This document shows positions 7,285 through 15,215 of a stretch of DNA of 64,000 nt, in pieces. The translations under genes were made by a program, and so were the position numbers. The notes below the pieces were generated by a model that did no database searches, was not told where the DNA came from, and saw nothing but the letters and a program-made list of their open reading frames with translations. Position 1 is the stretch's first letter; the number at the start of each line of letters is the position of its first letter. Source of the stretch: Ruminococcaceae bacterium UBA5295 (lineage in GTDB: Bacteria; Bacillota; Clostridia; Oscillospirales; Acutalibacteraceae); contig DHSD01000012.1 of the NCBI GenBank assembly GCA_002411365.1, positions 3,289 to 67,288 of the forward strand. The letters are read 5' to 3'.

Positions 7285-9351
7285 TTGAAAATCCTTAATC
7301 ATGTAGTTCCACTTTTCGTCATTTTAATTGTCGCACTCATCATAATCCCACTGCCGACACCTCTGCTTGACATGATGCTGATCCTTGATATCACGCTGTC
7401 GCTCATAATTTTGCTTATGACAATGTACATAAAGACAGCGCTGGAATTTTCCGTGTTCCCGTCAATACTTCTGGTTGCCACGCTGTTCCGCCTCGCACTT
7501 AACATTTCATCTACACGTAAAATACTGACAGATCAGGGTAATGCGGGCCAGGTCATTAAAACTTTCGGCCAGTTTGTCCTGCAGGGCAATGTAGTAGTTG
7601 GCTTAATAGTCTTCCTCATTATCGTGCTTGTAAATTTTATGGTCATCACAAAAGGCTCCGAACGTGTTTCGGAAGTCGCAGCGCGGTTTAAACTGGACGC
7701 AATGCCGGGCAAGCAGATGGCTATCGACGCAGACCTGAATTCAGGCATGATAACCGAGGACCAGGCCCATCAGCGCCGTGAGGATATACAGCGCGAGGCA
7801 GAGTTCTACGGCTCTATGGACGGCGCCAGCAAATTCGTTAAAGGCGACGCGGTTATGGCAATCATCATAACGTTTATCAACCTTATCGGTGGAATAATCA
7901 TCGGCATGGTGCAGGGAGGAAAAACTTTCCAGGAAGTGCTCAATATCTACACCATAGCGTCTGTTGGCGACGGGCTTGTTTCGCAGATACCGGCTCTGAT
8001 GATTTCTACCGCAACAGGTATGATAGTTACGCGTGCCGCGTCGAAGTCCACTTTCGGCGAGGATGTGACAAGCCAGTTCATTGCTCAGCCTGTAGTCTTT
8101 GTGCTTGCGGGCATAACGCTTGCCGTGATGTGCCTTGTGCCTAATATGCCTGTTCTGCAGATGTTGCTGCTTTCTGCACTGCTTATTATATTTGGCACGC
8201 AGGCCATGAAGAAGCAGAAAGAGGCTGCGGGTGAAGTGCAGCCGGCAGTGGAAGGGCCGGCCGGCAATGCCGCCGGAAAACAGGAAAGCGAGACGGAATA
8301 TTACAGGAATATCGACAATATATACAAGCTCCTTCCGCTCGACGCGATAGAGATGGACTTCGGCTACAGCCTTATCCCTCTTGTTGATGAGCGCAGCGGC
8401 AGTAGCTTTATCGACAGGCTTGTGATGTTCCGCAAACAGTTCGCGACCGAAATGGGCATGGTAGTGCCGCCGATACGCCTGCGTGACGGCGGCCAGCTGA
8501 ACCCGAACCAGTATATGATTAAAATAAAGGGCGAGGAAGTTGCCCGCGGTGAAATACTTATGGATTATTATCTCGCGCTCGACCCGGGCAACCTGACAGG
8601 AGAAATAGACGGCATAGACACCGTTGAGCCGGCGTATGGCATACCGAGCAAATGGATAACTCCGGACAAGAAAGATATGGCGGAAATGTACGGGTATACT
8701 GTAATCGACCCGCTCTCGGTTGTGATTACGCACCTTTCGGAGACGATACGAAGACATGCGCATGAGCTGCTTTCAAGGCAGGATGTGAGCCAGATGCTGG
8801 AAAACATGAAGAAGTACAACGCGACGCTTGTAAGCGACGTTGTGCCGAATGTGATAACGCAGGCAAACCTGCAGAAAGTGCTGTGCAGCCTTCTGCGCGA
8901 AGGCGTGCCGATACGCGACATGGAAACGATACTGGAGACGATTTCAAACTATGCCACGGCTGTGCATGACCCGGAGCTGCTGACGGAATATGTGCGCCAG
9001 GCGCTGCGCCGCACGATCACGCGCCAGTGGTCTGAAGGTGGCCAGATCAAGGTAATTACCCTTGACAGCACTGTTGAGAAGACTATCCTCAACTCTATCA
9101 GCAAAAACGAGCGGGGGACTTACCTTGCGCTCGACCCGAAAACAACGCAGAAAATCATTACAAATGTGACAAAGTGTATTGAAAATGTTAAAGACATAGT
9201 AACAACGCCGATTATTCTGACGTCGCCGATTGTAAGGCTGTATTTCAGCAAGCTGATGCGGCAGTTCTACCCGAAAGCCGTAGTGCTCTCATTCAATGAG
9301 ATTGAAAATAACGTGCAGATACAGGCGGTTGCCAACGTAACCCTTGACTAA
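7285..9351 (+). CDS. flhA: Flagellar export protein FlhA
   Basis: 688 residues. It has eight N-terminal membrane helices, the conserved FHIPEP-region motif LDAMPGKQMAIDADLNSG, and a large C-terminal cytoplasmic domain (about 340-688) that forms the nonameric docking ring for chaperone-cargo complexes. It starts with TTG immediately at the end of flhB, with the ribosome site (AAAAAGGAGA) inside flhB. In most relatives flhF and flhG follow; here the sigma factor gene comes next, 44 bases on. Confidence 0.97.
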   Translation: MKILNHVVPLFVILIVALIIIPLPTPLLDMMLILDITLSLIILLMTMYIKTALEFSVFPSILLVATLFRLALNISSTRKILTDQGNAGQVIKTFGQFVLQGNVVVGLIVFLIIVLVNFMVITKGSERVSEVAARFKLDAMPGKQMAIDADLNSGMITEDQAHQRREDIQREAEFYGSMDGASKFVKGDAVMAIIITFINLIGGIIIGMVQGGKTFQEVLNIYTIASVGDGLVSQIPALMISTATGMIVTRAASKSTFGEDVTSQFIAQPVVFVLAGITLAVMCLVPNMPVLQMLLLSALLIIFGTQAMKKQKEAAGEVQPAVEGPAGNAAGKQESETEYYRNIDNIYKLLPLDAIEMDFGYSLIPLVDERSGSSFIDRLVMFRKQFATEMGMVVPPIRLRDGGQLNPNQYMIKIKGEEVARGEILMDYYLALDPGNLTGEIDGIDTVEPAYGIPSKWITPDKKDMAEMYGYTVIDPLSVVITHLSETIRRHAHELLSRQDVSQMLENMKKYNATLVSDVVPNVITQANLQKVLCSLLREGVPIRDMETILETISNYATAVHDPELLTEYVRQALRRTITRQWSEGGQIKVITLDSTVEKTILNSISKNERGTYLALDPKTTQKIITNVTKCIENVKDIVTTPIILTSPIVRLYFSKLMRQFYPKAVVLSFNEIENNVQIQAVANVTLD

Positions 9352-9395
9352 TCGGCAAAAACGGGATATGTTAAAGAAAGGGGCGCAGCCTGAAA

Positions 9396-10166
9396 ATGGA
9401 AAAAACAGCAGCAGGGCAGCAGATGATTCAGAAACTCTGGCTGCGCTACAGCCAGAAACGCGAAACGTCGGTAAGGGACAGGCTGATTGAAAAATACAGT
9501 TACCTTGTGCGCTGCATTGCCATCAAAATAGCGGGGCGTTATCAGTATTTCAATTATATGGATGATATAGTGAGTGAAGGCCTTATTGCGCTGATGGATG
9601 CCATACAGAAATTTGACATTACAAAAAACGTGAAGTTTGAAACGTACGCCTCAATAAGGATACGCGGGGCAATGATTGACTACATACGCAAACAGGACTG
9701 TTTCCCGCGCCGCCTGAAAAAAATGGCGAAAGACATAAATAAGGCCGACGAAGAGCTCAACCAGAAACTCGGCCGTTCGCCAACAGACAGCGAGCTTGCG
9801 GCTTACATGCATGTAAGCAATGAGGAATATGGTAAAATGCTTGCTGAAACGTGCTCGATGAATATGCTTTCGTTTGAGGAAATAGTGTATGAGAAAGGCG
9901 TCGAAAATTTCAACCTGCGCATGAGCGGTGCTGTTGCCGGGCCGGAGCAGTCAATGGCGGAGAAAGAGTTGCGGCGCGTGCTGGCAGCCAATATCGACAG
10001 GCTCGACAAGAAAGAAAAACTCGTTATATCGCTGTACTATAAGGAACAGCTTAAAATAAAGGAAATATCGCAGATCCTGGGAATAAGCGACTCAAGGGTC
10101 TCACAGATCCACTCCAGCGCGCTTAAAAAGCTGAGAAAAGGTGTAGGTGCATATTTGGCACAGTAG
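9396..10166 (+). CDS. fliA: Flagellar sigma factor (sigma-28/FliA/SigD family)
   Basis: 256 residues. It has sigma region 2 (DDIVSEGLIALMDAIQKFD, then FETYASIRIRGAMIDYIRKQD), region 3, and a region 4 helix-turn-helix (KIKEISQILGISDSRVSQIH). The domain layout and the RGAMIDYIRKQD signature are those of FliA/SigD/WhiG factors. Its expected promoter (TAAA-N15-GCCGATAA) occurs three times in this window, before fliD, the first cheW and cheA, which supports the assignment. FlgM, the anti-sigma factor, is not in the window. Confidence 0.95.
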   Translation: MEKTAAGQQMIQKLWLRYSQKRETSVRDRLIEKYSYLVRCIAIKIAGRYQYFNYMDDIVSEGLIALMDAIQKFDITKNVKFETYASIRIRGAMIDYIRKQDCFPRRLKKMAKDINKADEELNQKLGRSPTDSELAAYMHVSNEEYGKMLAETCSMNMLSFEEIVYEKGVENFNLRMSGAVAGPEQSMAEKELRRVLAANIDRLDKKEKLVISLYYKEQLKIKEISQILGISDSRVSQIHSSALKKLRKGVGAYLAQ

Positions 10167-10196
10167 AAGAAATTATGAATGCAGGGAGGCAATGGA

Positions 10197-10934
10197 ATGG
10201 TCAGGGGTTTTTACATGCTAACATCCGGGATGCTGACACAGAACAGGATACTGGATACAATCAGCAACAATGTAGCAAATATGAAAACAAACGGGTTCAA
10301 GGCAAAGCACCTTGCTTCAAAAACATTCGGCGAAATGATGCTTGAGCGTGTCGACTCAGGGCATACGCCAATAGGGAGCACAACGCTTATGGCAACAACG
10401 GCAGACAAACCTGACACTGATTTTTCCGAAGGGGCAATATCTCCGACGGACCGCGGCCTTGACTTCGCAATAAGCGGCGACGGCTTTTTCGCTGTACAGG
10501 GTAACGGAGGAACTTACTACACGCGCAACGGCAGTTTTAACCTCGATGCCGGCGGATATCTTGCCTTGAACGGGGCGGGCCGTGTGCTGGGGAAAAACGG
10601 CCAGCCCATACACCTTGGCACTGATGATATTTCGTGCGACAAGCAGGGGAATATCTATGCTGGCAATAATCTTGCCGGAAGCATTGGGGTTTATCGTTTC
10701 CCCAATAATGCTGCGCTTGATACGGTCGGCGAAGGGTTTTACCAGGGCCAAAATGCGCAAGCCGAGCAGACGCCGCAGATTGTGTGGAGGGCGGTCGAGT
10801 CTTCAAATGCGGACATGAGCGGGGAGCTGACGCACGGCATTGCTTCACAGCGGAGCCTTCAGTCATGTGCGCAGGCACTTAAAATGTATGACCAGATACT
10901 TGACAAGGCAACGACAGACATAGGAAAAGTTTAA
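10197..10934 (+). CDS. Flagellar rod/hook-basal body protein, FlgF/FlgG family (first copy)
   Basis: About 245 residues. The N-terminal rod-protein motif (LTQNRILDTISNNVANMKT, NGFKAK) and the C-terminal helix that closes the rod fold are present, with the central FlgE/F/G-like beta domain (DGFFAVQGNGGTYYTRNGSF). It probably forms part of the distal or proximal rod. An ATG at 10179 is in frame, but the GGGAGG ribosome site lies between it and the ATG at 10197, so the later start is preferred. The pair with the next gene resembles flhO-flhP of Bacillus subtilis. Which of the two is FlgF and which FlgG is not settled. Confidence 0.9.
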   Translation: MVRGFYMLTSGMLTQNRILDTISNNVANMKTNGFKAKHLASKTFGEMMLERVDSGHTPIGSTTLMATTADKPDTDFSEGAISPTDRGLDFAISGDGFFAVQGNGGTYYTRNGSFNLDAGGYLALNGAGRVLGKNGQPIHLGTDDISCDKQGNIYAGNNLAGSIGVYRFPNNAALDTVGEGFYQGQNAQAEQTPQIVWRAVESSNADMSGELTHGIASQRSLQSCAQALKMYDQILDKATTDIGKV

Positions 10935-10948
10935 GGGGGGAGTGAGAG

Positions 10949-11653
10949 TTGACAGTTGGGTTTCATACCGCATCGGCTGGGATGTACAGTGCACAGCGTG
11001 CGATGGACGTAACCGCGAACAACATAGCAAACATTTCAACGGACGGCTATAAAGAGGATAACCCTTCATTTGCCGACCTGCTCTACACAAATGTAAAAGA
11101 GCGGGAGGCAGCGCCTGAGCTTAAAGTCGGCCACGGAAGCAAACTGGGAAAGACAGACACGGTTTTTGAAGGGGCCGGCATTACGGAGACTGACCTTTCT
11201 CAGGACTATGTTTTGACCGATGCGAGAAATTTTTTTGCGGTGAGGGCTGCGGACGGGAGGACGCTTTATACGCGCGACGGGCGTTTCGGCCTCTCAAACC
11301 GCGGCGGGAATTTTTATCTTGCAGACTCTTCCGGTAACCTTGTGCTTGGCCAGGACGGGCGCACGATCAGGGTAACTGACGCAAACGCAAAACAGAATAT
11401 GGGCGTCTTTACGTTCCGAAACCTTGACGGCCTTGAGAAGAGCGGCAACAGCTGCTACATGCAGACAGACCGTTCGGGCGCTGCGGAAGCTGTGAGGGGC
11501 GCGGAAATAAAACAGGGGTTTCTTGAGCCGTCGGGAACTGACTTTGCAACGGAGATTTCAAATGTAATACTTCAGCAGCGTGCCTATGACATGAACGCAA
11601 AAATGGTGGCTATGACTGATGAAGTTATGCAGACAGTGAACTCTCTGCACTGA
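10949..11653 (+). CDS. Flagellar rod/hook-basal body protein, FlgF/FlgG family (second copy)
   Basis: 234 residues. N-terminal motif AQRAMDVTANNIANISTDGYK, central beta domain with FFAVRAADGRTLYTRDGRF, and a C-terminal coiled-coil end (VILQQRAYDMNAKMVAMTDEVMQTVNSLH) that closely matches the FlgG C-terminus. It starts with TTG behind a GGGGGG ribosome site, 14 bases after its paralogue. The second of a tandem FlgF/FlgG pair; its C-terminus makes it the better FlgG candidate. Confidence 0.9.
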   Translation: MTVGFHTASAGMYSAQRAMDVTANNIANISTDGYKEDNPSFADLLYTNVKEREAAPELKVGHGSKLGKTDTVFEGAGITETDLSQDYVLTDARNFFAVRAADGRTLYTRDGRFGLSNRGGNFYLADSSGNLVLGQDGRTIRVTDANAKQNMGVFTFRNLDGLEKSGNSCYMQTDRSGAAEAVRGAEIKQGFLEPSGTDFATEISNVILQQRAYDMNAKMVAMTDEVMQTVNSLH

Positions 11654-11682
11654 TATAATACCAATAGGGGAGGGTATGGAAA

Positions 11683-13146
11683 ATGTACAGGGACGGGGAA
11701 AATCCCGCCGAAGGCAGCGACGAAGAGCCTGAACTGAAAGTAAGAGTTTCCAATAACAAATTGGAAGCAGATCTTATTGTAAAAAATATGCCGGAAGGGC
11801 AGACGCTTTCTGAAAAAGCAGTAGATGGCCTCTTAACTGGGCAAGGCGTTGTTTCTGGAATATGCAAAGATAATATCCATAATTACTGTACAGGCAAAGA
11901 CTATTCACAACCGCTTGTTTGCGCGAAGGGCACCCCACCGCAGGACGAAGGCAGGGCTGAGCTTAAATTCATGTTTTCAATAGAGCACAAGGGCCTTCCA
12001 TCTGAGCGTGCTGACGGTACCGTTGATTACCATGACCTTGGAATAGTGCAGAATGTTAAAAAAGGCGATGTGCTTTGCCGCATTATCCCGCCGCCGCCGG
12101 GGAAAGACGGCATTGACGTCTTTGGCAATGCCGTGCCGTTTAAAAAATGCAGGATGCCGTCTTTCCCTACAGGCCTGCACACTGTTATTTCGAAAGACGG
12201 GCTGGAGCTTTCTGCTGCAATTAGCGGCTGCATAGATTGCCGCAAGTATATTCTGAATGTAAATGAAACATTTGTCATCAAGGGTGATGTTGATAATTCG
12301 ACAGGAAATATTGACTTTATAGGTACGGTAATTGTGCGCGGCGATGTAATGGAAGGCTTTTCTGTAAAGGCAGGCGGCAATATAGCCGTTTATGGCATGG
12401 TTGAGGGAGCCACGCTGCAGGCTGTTGGGAGCATAACTGTTAACAACGGGATAAACGGCCTGAGCGGAGGCGGCATTTCTGCAGGCGGAGATGTTGAGTC
12501 AAAGTACATACAGAATGCAGTTGTGCGTGCCGGTGGAGATGTTTATGCCGATGTGATTATGAACAGCAATGTAAAAGTGCGGCACTGCATTAACATGCGC
12601 GGACCGAAGGCGTCGATAATGGGCGGAAGCTGCTGTGCCGGCCGGCAGGTGTATGCGAAAAAAATTGGTACGGCGAACAACGTCAGGACTAATATTGTAG
12701 TAGATTCCAAAGAGTTTTACGATGCCATTATGGGCAACTCTTCGAGCGCGGCGCAGACCAACAGCCTTAAGGCCGCAATTACAAAAGAGTATGTGAGGCA
12801 GAAGTCTTTAAGAAAGCAGATGGACGCTTTAAAGCAGCTCATAAAGCAGGAGGGGCGCTCACCTAAGAATGTTATACGCATGAAGGTACTACTGCAGAAC
12901 AGCAGGGAATCAGAGAAGCGGGTTGAAAATTTCAGCAGCAAAATCTCAGAGATTAAAGATGCTACAGCTGTTTCAGCGGCCGATTTCAATGTGATAGGGC
13001 TGAAAGTTATTTACGCAGGCACGAAAATTACGATTGGTACAGAAAGCATGAACCTCAGCAGTAATTACAACAACATGAAATTTTACGTTGAAGATGGAAA
13101 AATCACTTCCGGACCGCCTCTGCCGTCTGATGAAAAGAACTTTTAG
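11683..13146 (+). CDS. fapA: FapA family protein (DUF342)
   Basis: 487 residues. The sequence follows the FapA/DUF342 layout: an N-terminal domain, a glycine-rich right-handed beta-helix-like core (about residues 190-330; NIDFIGTVIVRGDVMEG and similar repeats ending GGxxxxGGDVESKYIQ), and a C-terminal coiled coil (about 355-430, rich in Lys, Glu and Leu). These proteins are encoded in flagellar operons of many bacteria and are called flagellar assembly protein A, but the molecular role is not established. Position between rod genes and cheC fits. Confidence 0.85.
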   Translation: MYRDGENPAEGSDEEPELKVRVSNNKLEADLIVKNMPEGQTLSEKAVDGLLTGQGVVSGICKDNIHNYCTGKDYSQPLVCAKGTPPQDEGRAELKFMFSIEHKGLPSERADGTVDYHDLGIVQNVKKGDVLCRIIPPPPGKDGIDVFGNAVPFKKCRMPSFPTGLHTVISKDGLELSAAISGCIDCRKYILNVNETFVIKGDVDNSTGNIDFIGTVIVRGDVMEGFSVKAGGNIAVYGMVEGATLQAVGSITVNNGINGLSGGGISAGGDVESKYIQNAVVRAGGDVYADVIMNSNVKVRHCINMRGPKASIMGGSCCAGRQVYAKKIGTANNVRTNIVVDSKEFYDAIMGNSSSAAQTNSLKAAITKEYVRQKSLRKQMDALKQLIKQEGRSPKNVIRMKVLLQNSRESEKRVENFSSKISEIKDATAVSAADFNVIGLKVIYAGTKITIGTESMNLSSNYNNMKFYVEDGKITSGPPLPSDEKNF

Positions 13147-13176
13147 CGGGTGTCCGGAAAATCTTGAGGTGTATCA

Positions 13177-13800
13177 ATGTCTATTAAAAATTTAAGCCAG
13201 CTAAGTGATATGCACATTGATGTCCTGCGGGAAATTGGGAATATAGGTGCCGGCAATGCGGCAACGTCCCTTGCAGGCCTTTTGAACCGCAAAATCGACA
13301 TGAAGGCGCCTGTTGTGCGCATTATGGATATTGCAAATGTTGACAATGCCCTTGGCGGCCCGGAAACACCGGTGGTTGCTATCCTTGTGGAGCTTAGCGA
13401 CGACATACGCGGCGTTATGATGTTTATAGTAAGCCAGCATTTTACAAAAATGATCCTGAAATCTCTGCTTAATGAAGAAAATGTCGACTGTATGCGCCTT
13501 ACAGACATGGAGCGCTCGGCAATTTCAGAGATTGGGAATATAATGATAGGTTCTTATGTTTCGGCAATTTCAGAGCTTGCCAATTTAAAAATAAAGATAT
13601 CGGTACCGGCTGTGACGTCTGATATGGTAGGCTCACTGCTGACGGTCCCCGCTGCAGAGATGGGGGCTGTTTCCGATGAAATCATATTTGTTGAAGATGA
13701 CTTTAAAAATTCAAATAATTCCATCTCGGCCAATATGATGCTGGTCCCAAGCCTTGATTCTGTTGAAAAATTGATGAATGGTTTGGGGATTGATTTATGA
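13177..13800 (+). CDS. cheC: CheY-P phosphatase CheC
   Basis: 207 residues. Two CheC active-site motifs are visible: LREIGNIGAGNAATSLAG near residue 20 and ISEIGNIMIGSYVSAISELA about 100 residues later, each with the E-x2-N pair. CheC removes phosphate from CheY-P and binds CheD. Its last 4 bases overlap the start of cheD (ATGA), so the partners are translationally coupled. FliY provides a second phosphatase of the same fold at the motor. Confidence 0.95.
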   Translation: MSIKNLSQLSDMHIDVLREIGNIGAGNAATSLAGLLNRKIDMKAPVVRIMDIANVDNALGGPETPVVAILVELSDDIRGVMMFIVSQHFTKMILKSLLNEENVDCMRLTDMERSAISEIGNIMIGSYVSAISELANLKIKISVPAVTSDMVGSLLTVPAAEMGAVSDEIIFVEDDFKNSNNSISANMMLVPSLDSVEKLMNGLGIDL

Positions 13801-14282
13801 GTGAACTGATAACGATTGGAATTTCGGATATGAAGGTGCTGCCGTCCCCGGCAGCATTTGCGACGTATGCCCTGGGTTCCTGCGTAGGTGTGTGCCTCTA
13901 TGATGCCGCGTGCAAGGTAGGCGGGCTCGGCCACATAATGCTTCCATATTTTCCTAAGGAAAACCCTAATGAGAAGATACACAGGTATGCTGACACGTGC
14001 CTGCCTGAAATGATTAAGGCAATGGAATATATGGGGTGCCTGCGTTCCCGTATAACAGCAAAAATAGCGGGCGGGGCAAAGATGTTTAATGTTGCTGATG
14101 ACTGCGGCTTTGGCAATATAGGAGCGCGCAACGTTGCGGCAGTTAAGGAAACACTGCAAAAACTTAAGGTCCGTATCATAGCGGAAGATACGGGCCTTAA
14201 TTATGGCAGGACTGTTTACTTTTATGCGGAAGACGGGAGAATGGTTGTAAAATCATGCACAATGGGAGTCAAAACATTTTAG
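13797..14282 (+). CDS. cheD: Chemoreceptor glutamine deamidase CheD
   Basis: 161 residues. The deamidase residues are present with the spacing known for CheD: T23, C29 in LGSCVGVCLYD and H46 in LGHIMLP. It deamidates receptor glutamines and, bound to CheC, couples CheY-P level to receptor adaptation. The gene closes the long plus-strand operon. Its TAG stop overlaps the stop codon of the convergent gene on the other strand, leaving no room for an ordinary terminator after the operon. Confidence 0.95.
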   Translation: MSELITIGISDMKVLPSPAAFATYALGSCVGVCLYDAACKVGGLGHIMLPYFPKENPNEKIHRYADTCLPEMIKAMEYMGCLRSRITAKIAGGAKMFNVADDCGFGNIGARNVAAVKETLQKLKVRIIAEDTGLNYGRTVYFYAEDGRMVVKSCTMGVKTF

Positions 14283-14743
14283 TTTTGTTTTGATAGGTGA
14301 CTTGTGCCGATATTTGGGCCGGCTGAAGACGTATGCATAAGGCTGCGCAGCCGGTCACATTCTTTCTGCAGATTTTTACGGCATTTGCGGTCTAATGGAA
14401 GCGTCATACTTAGAAGGCTGCTGCATTTTATACCATAATGCAGCAGCTCTTTTTCTTCGGGTGTGCTGCAGCTTTTCTCTGGAAACTTACCGGCGAGTAT
14501 CCCTTTGGCTTCTGCCTGCTTTTCTTCAGGAATCGAAAGGCAGTCCTTTTTTATGATGCCCTCACACTTTTTGAGGCGGTCGATATATATCTGGCGCTCA
14601 TCAGGCAGCCCGCCGAGCTCTATCTCTTTCTGCTGGCTTTGGACTTCCATCATTTTTGTGATGTCGAGTATCTTTGTGAGAAGGATCACTTTCTGCTTCA
14701 TGCAGCTTAGCAGAACGGCCAGCGGCGCCATTTTCTGGCTCAT
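14279..14743 (-). CDS. Unknown helical protein in the fliT position (possible FliT/FlgN-type chaperone)
   Basis: 154 residues, mostly helical by composition (many Leu, Lys, Glu; no membrane segment). It overlaps the end of fliS by 4 bases and is the last gene of fliD-fliS-X, the place where fliT, the chaperone for the FliD cap, stands in many bacteria. Size and helical character suit an export chaperone, but no family motif was recognised. Six cysteines in so short a cytoplasmic protein are notable. Function is inferred from position only. Confidence 0.6.
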   Translation of the reverse strand: MSQKMAPLAVLLSCMKQKVILLTKILDITKMMEVQSQQKEIELGGLPDERQIYIDRLKKCEGIIKKDCLSIPEEKQAEAKGILAGKFPEKSCSTPEEKELLHYGIKCSSLLSMTLPLDRKCRKNLQKECDRLRSLMHTSSAGPNIGTSHLSKQN

Positions 14744-15159
14744 TGCTTAGTGCCGGGCTTCGCGTTTTGGGCAGAGCGGCCCTTTTCATGAAGGCCCTTT
14801 TCAGCTTCTGCCCACGCGCTGCGCAGATCTTTGAGCTGCGGGATTATATTGTCGATATGCGACGTGTCGCTGGTTGCCTCTGTGATGACTATCTGCCCAG
14901 CCATATAAGAATAAAGGCGGCTCAGCGTGGCGGAGAATTTATATTTGCCGTTAAGGATTGCTATGAGGTAATTGAGAATATTCCTGCATTTTCCCGTGCA
15001 TTTGCACGCAGCTTCGCTGTTGCCCTGACCGAAAAGCTTTGAGGCAAATTTCAGGTTTTTGATTACCTCATCATAAAGCCTGACGATGAGCTCACCGCTT
15101 GACATGGTGTTTATAGCCTGCTCTTCGTATTTCCGAACGAGATTGCTGCTGCCATACAT
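14740..15159 (-). CDS. fliS: Flagellin export chaperone FliS
   Basis: 139 residues, all-helical. The FliS signature is present: YEEQAINTMSSGELIVRLYDEVIKNL at the start, then ILNYLIAILNG and a helical C-terminus. FliS binds the C-terminus of flagellin to keep it unfolded before export. A TTG six bases upstream is in frame, but the GGAGG site fits the ATG at 15159 (7-base spacing). It is translated from the fliD transcript. The flagellin gene itself is outside the window. Confidence 0.93.
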   Translation of the reverse strand: MYGSSNLVRKYEEQAINTMSSGELIVRLYDEVIKNLKFASKLFGQGNSEAACKCTGKCRNILNYLIAILNGKYKFSATLSRLYSYMAGQIVITEATSDTSHIDNIIPQLKDLRSAWAEAEKGLHEKGRSAQNAKPGTKQ

Positions 15160-15215
15160 AAACAAACCTCCCTCCGTTTTTGCTTTTTGGCATATAATAT
15201 GCGGTTGATTATAAT

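Noticed and set aside
7741..8763. 340-codon open frame on the minus strand across flhA
   Set aside because: It lies wholly inside the conserved flhA gene, has no ribosome site, and its composition (rich in His, Arg, Tyr) is that of a reverse-strand shadow.
14438..15042. Plus-strand frames over fliS and the fliT-like gene
   Set aside because: The minus-strand frames show FliS motifs, a 4-base coupling and a ribosome site; the plus frames have none.
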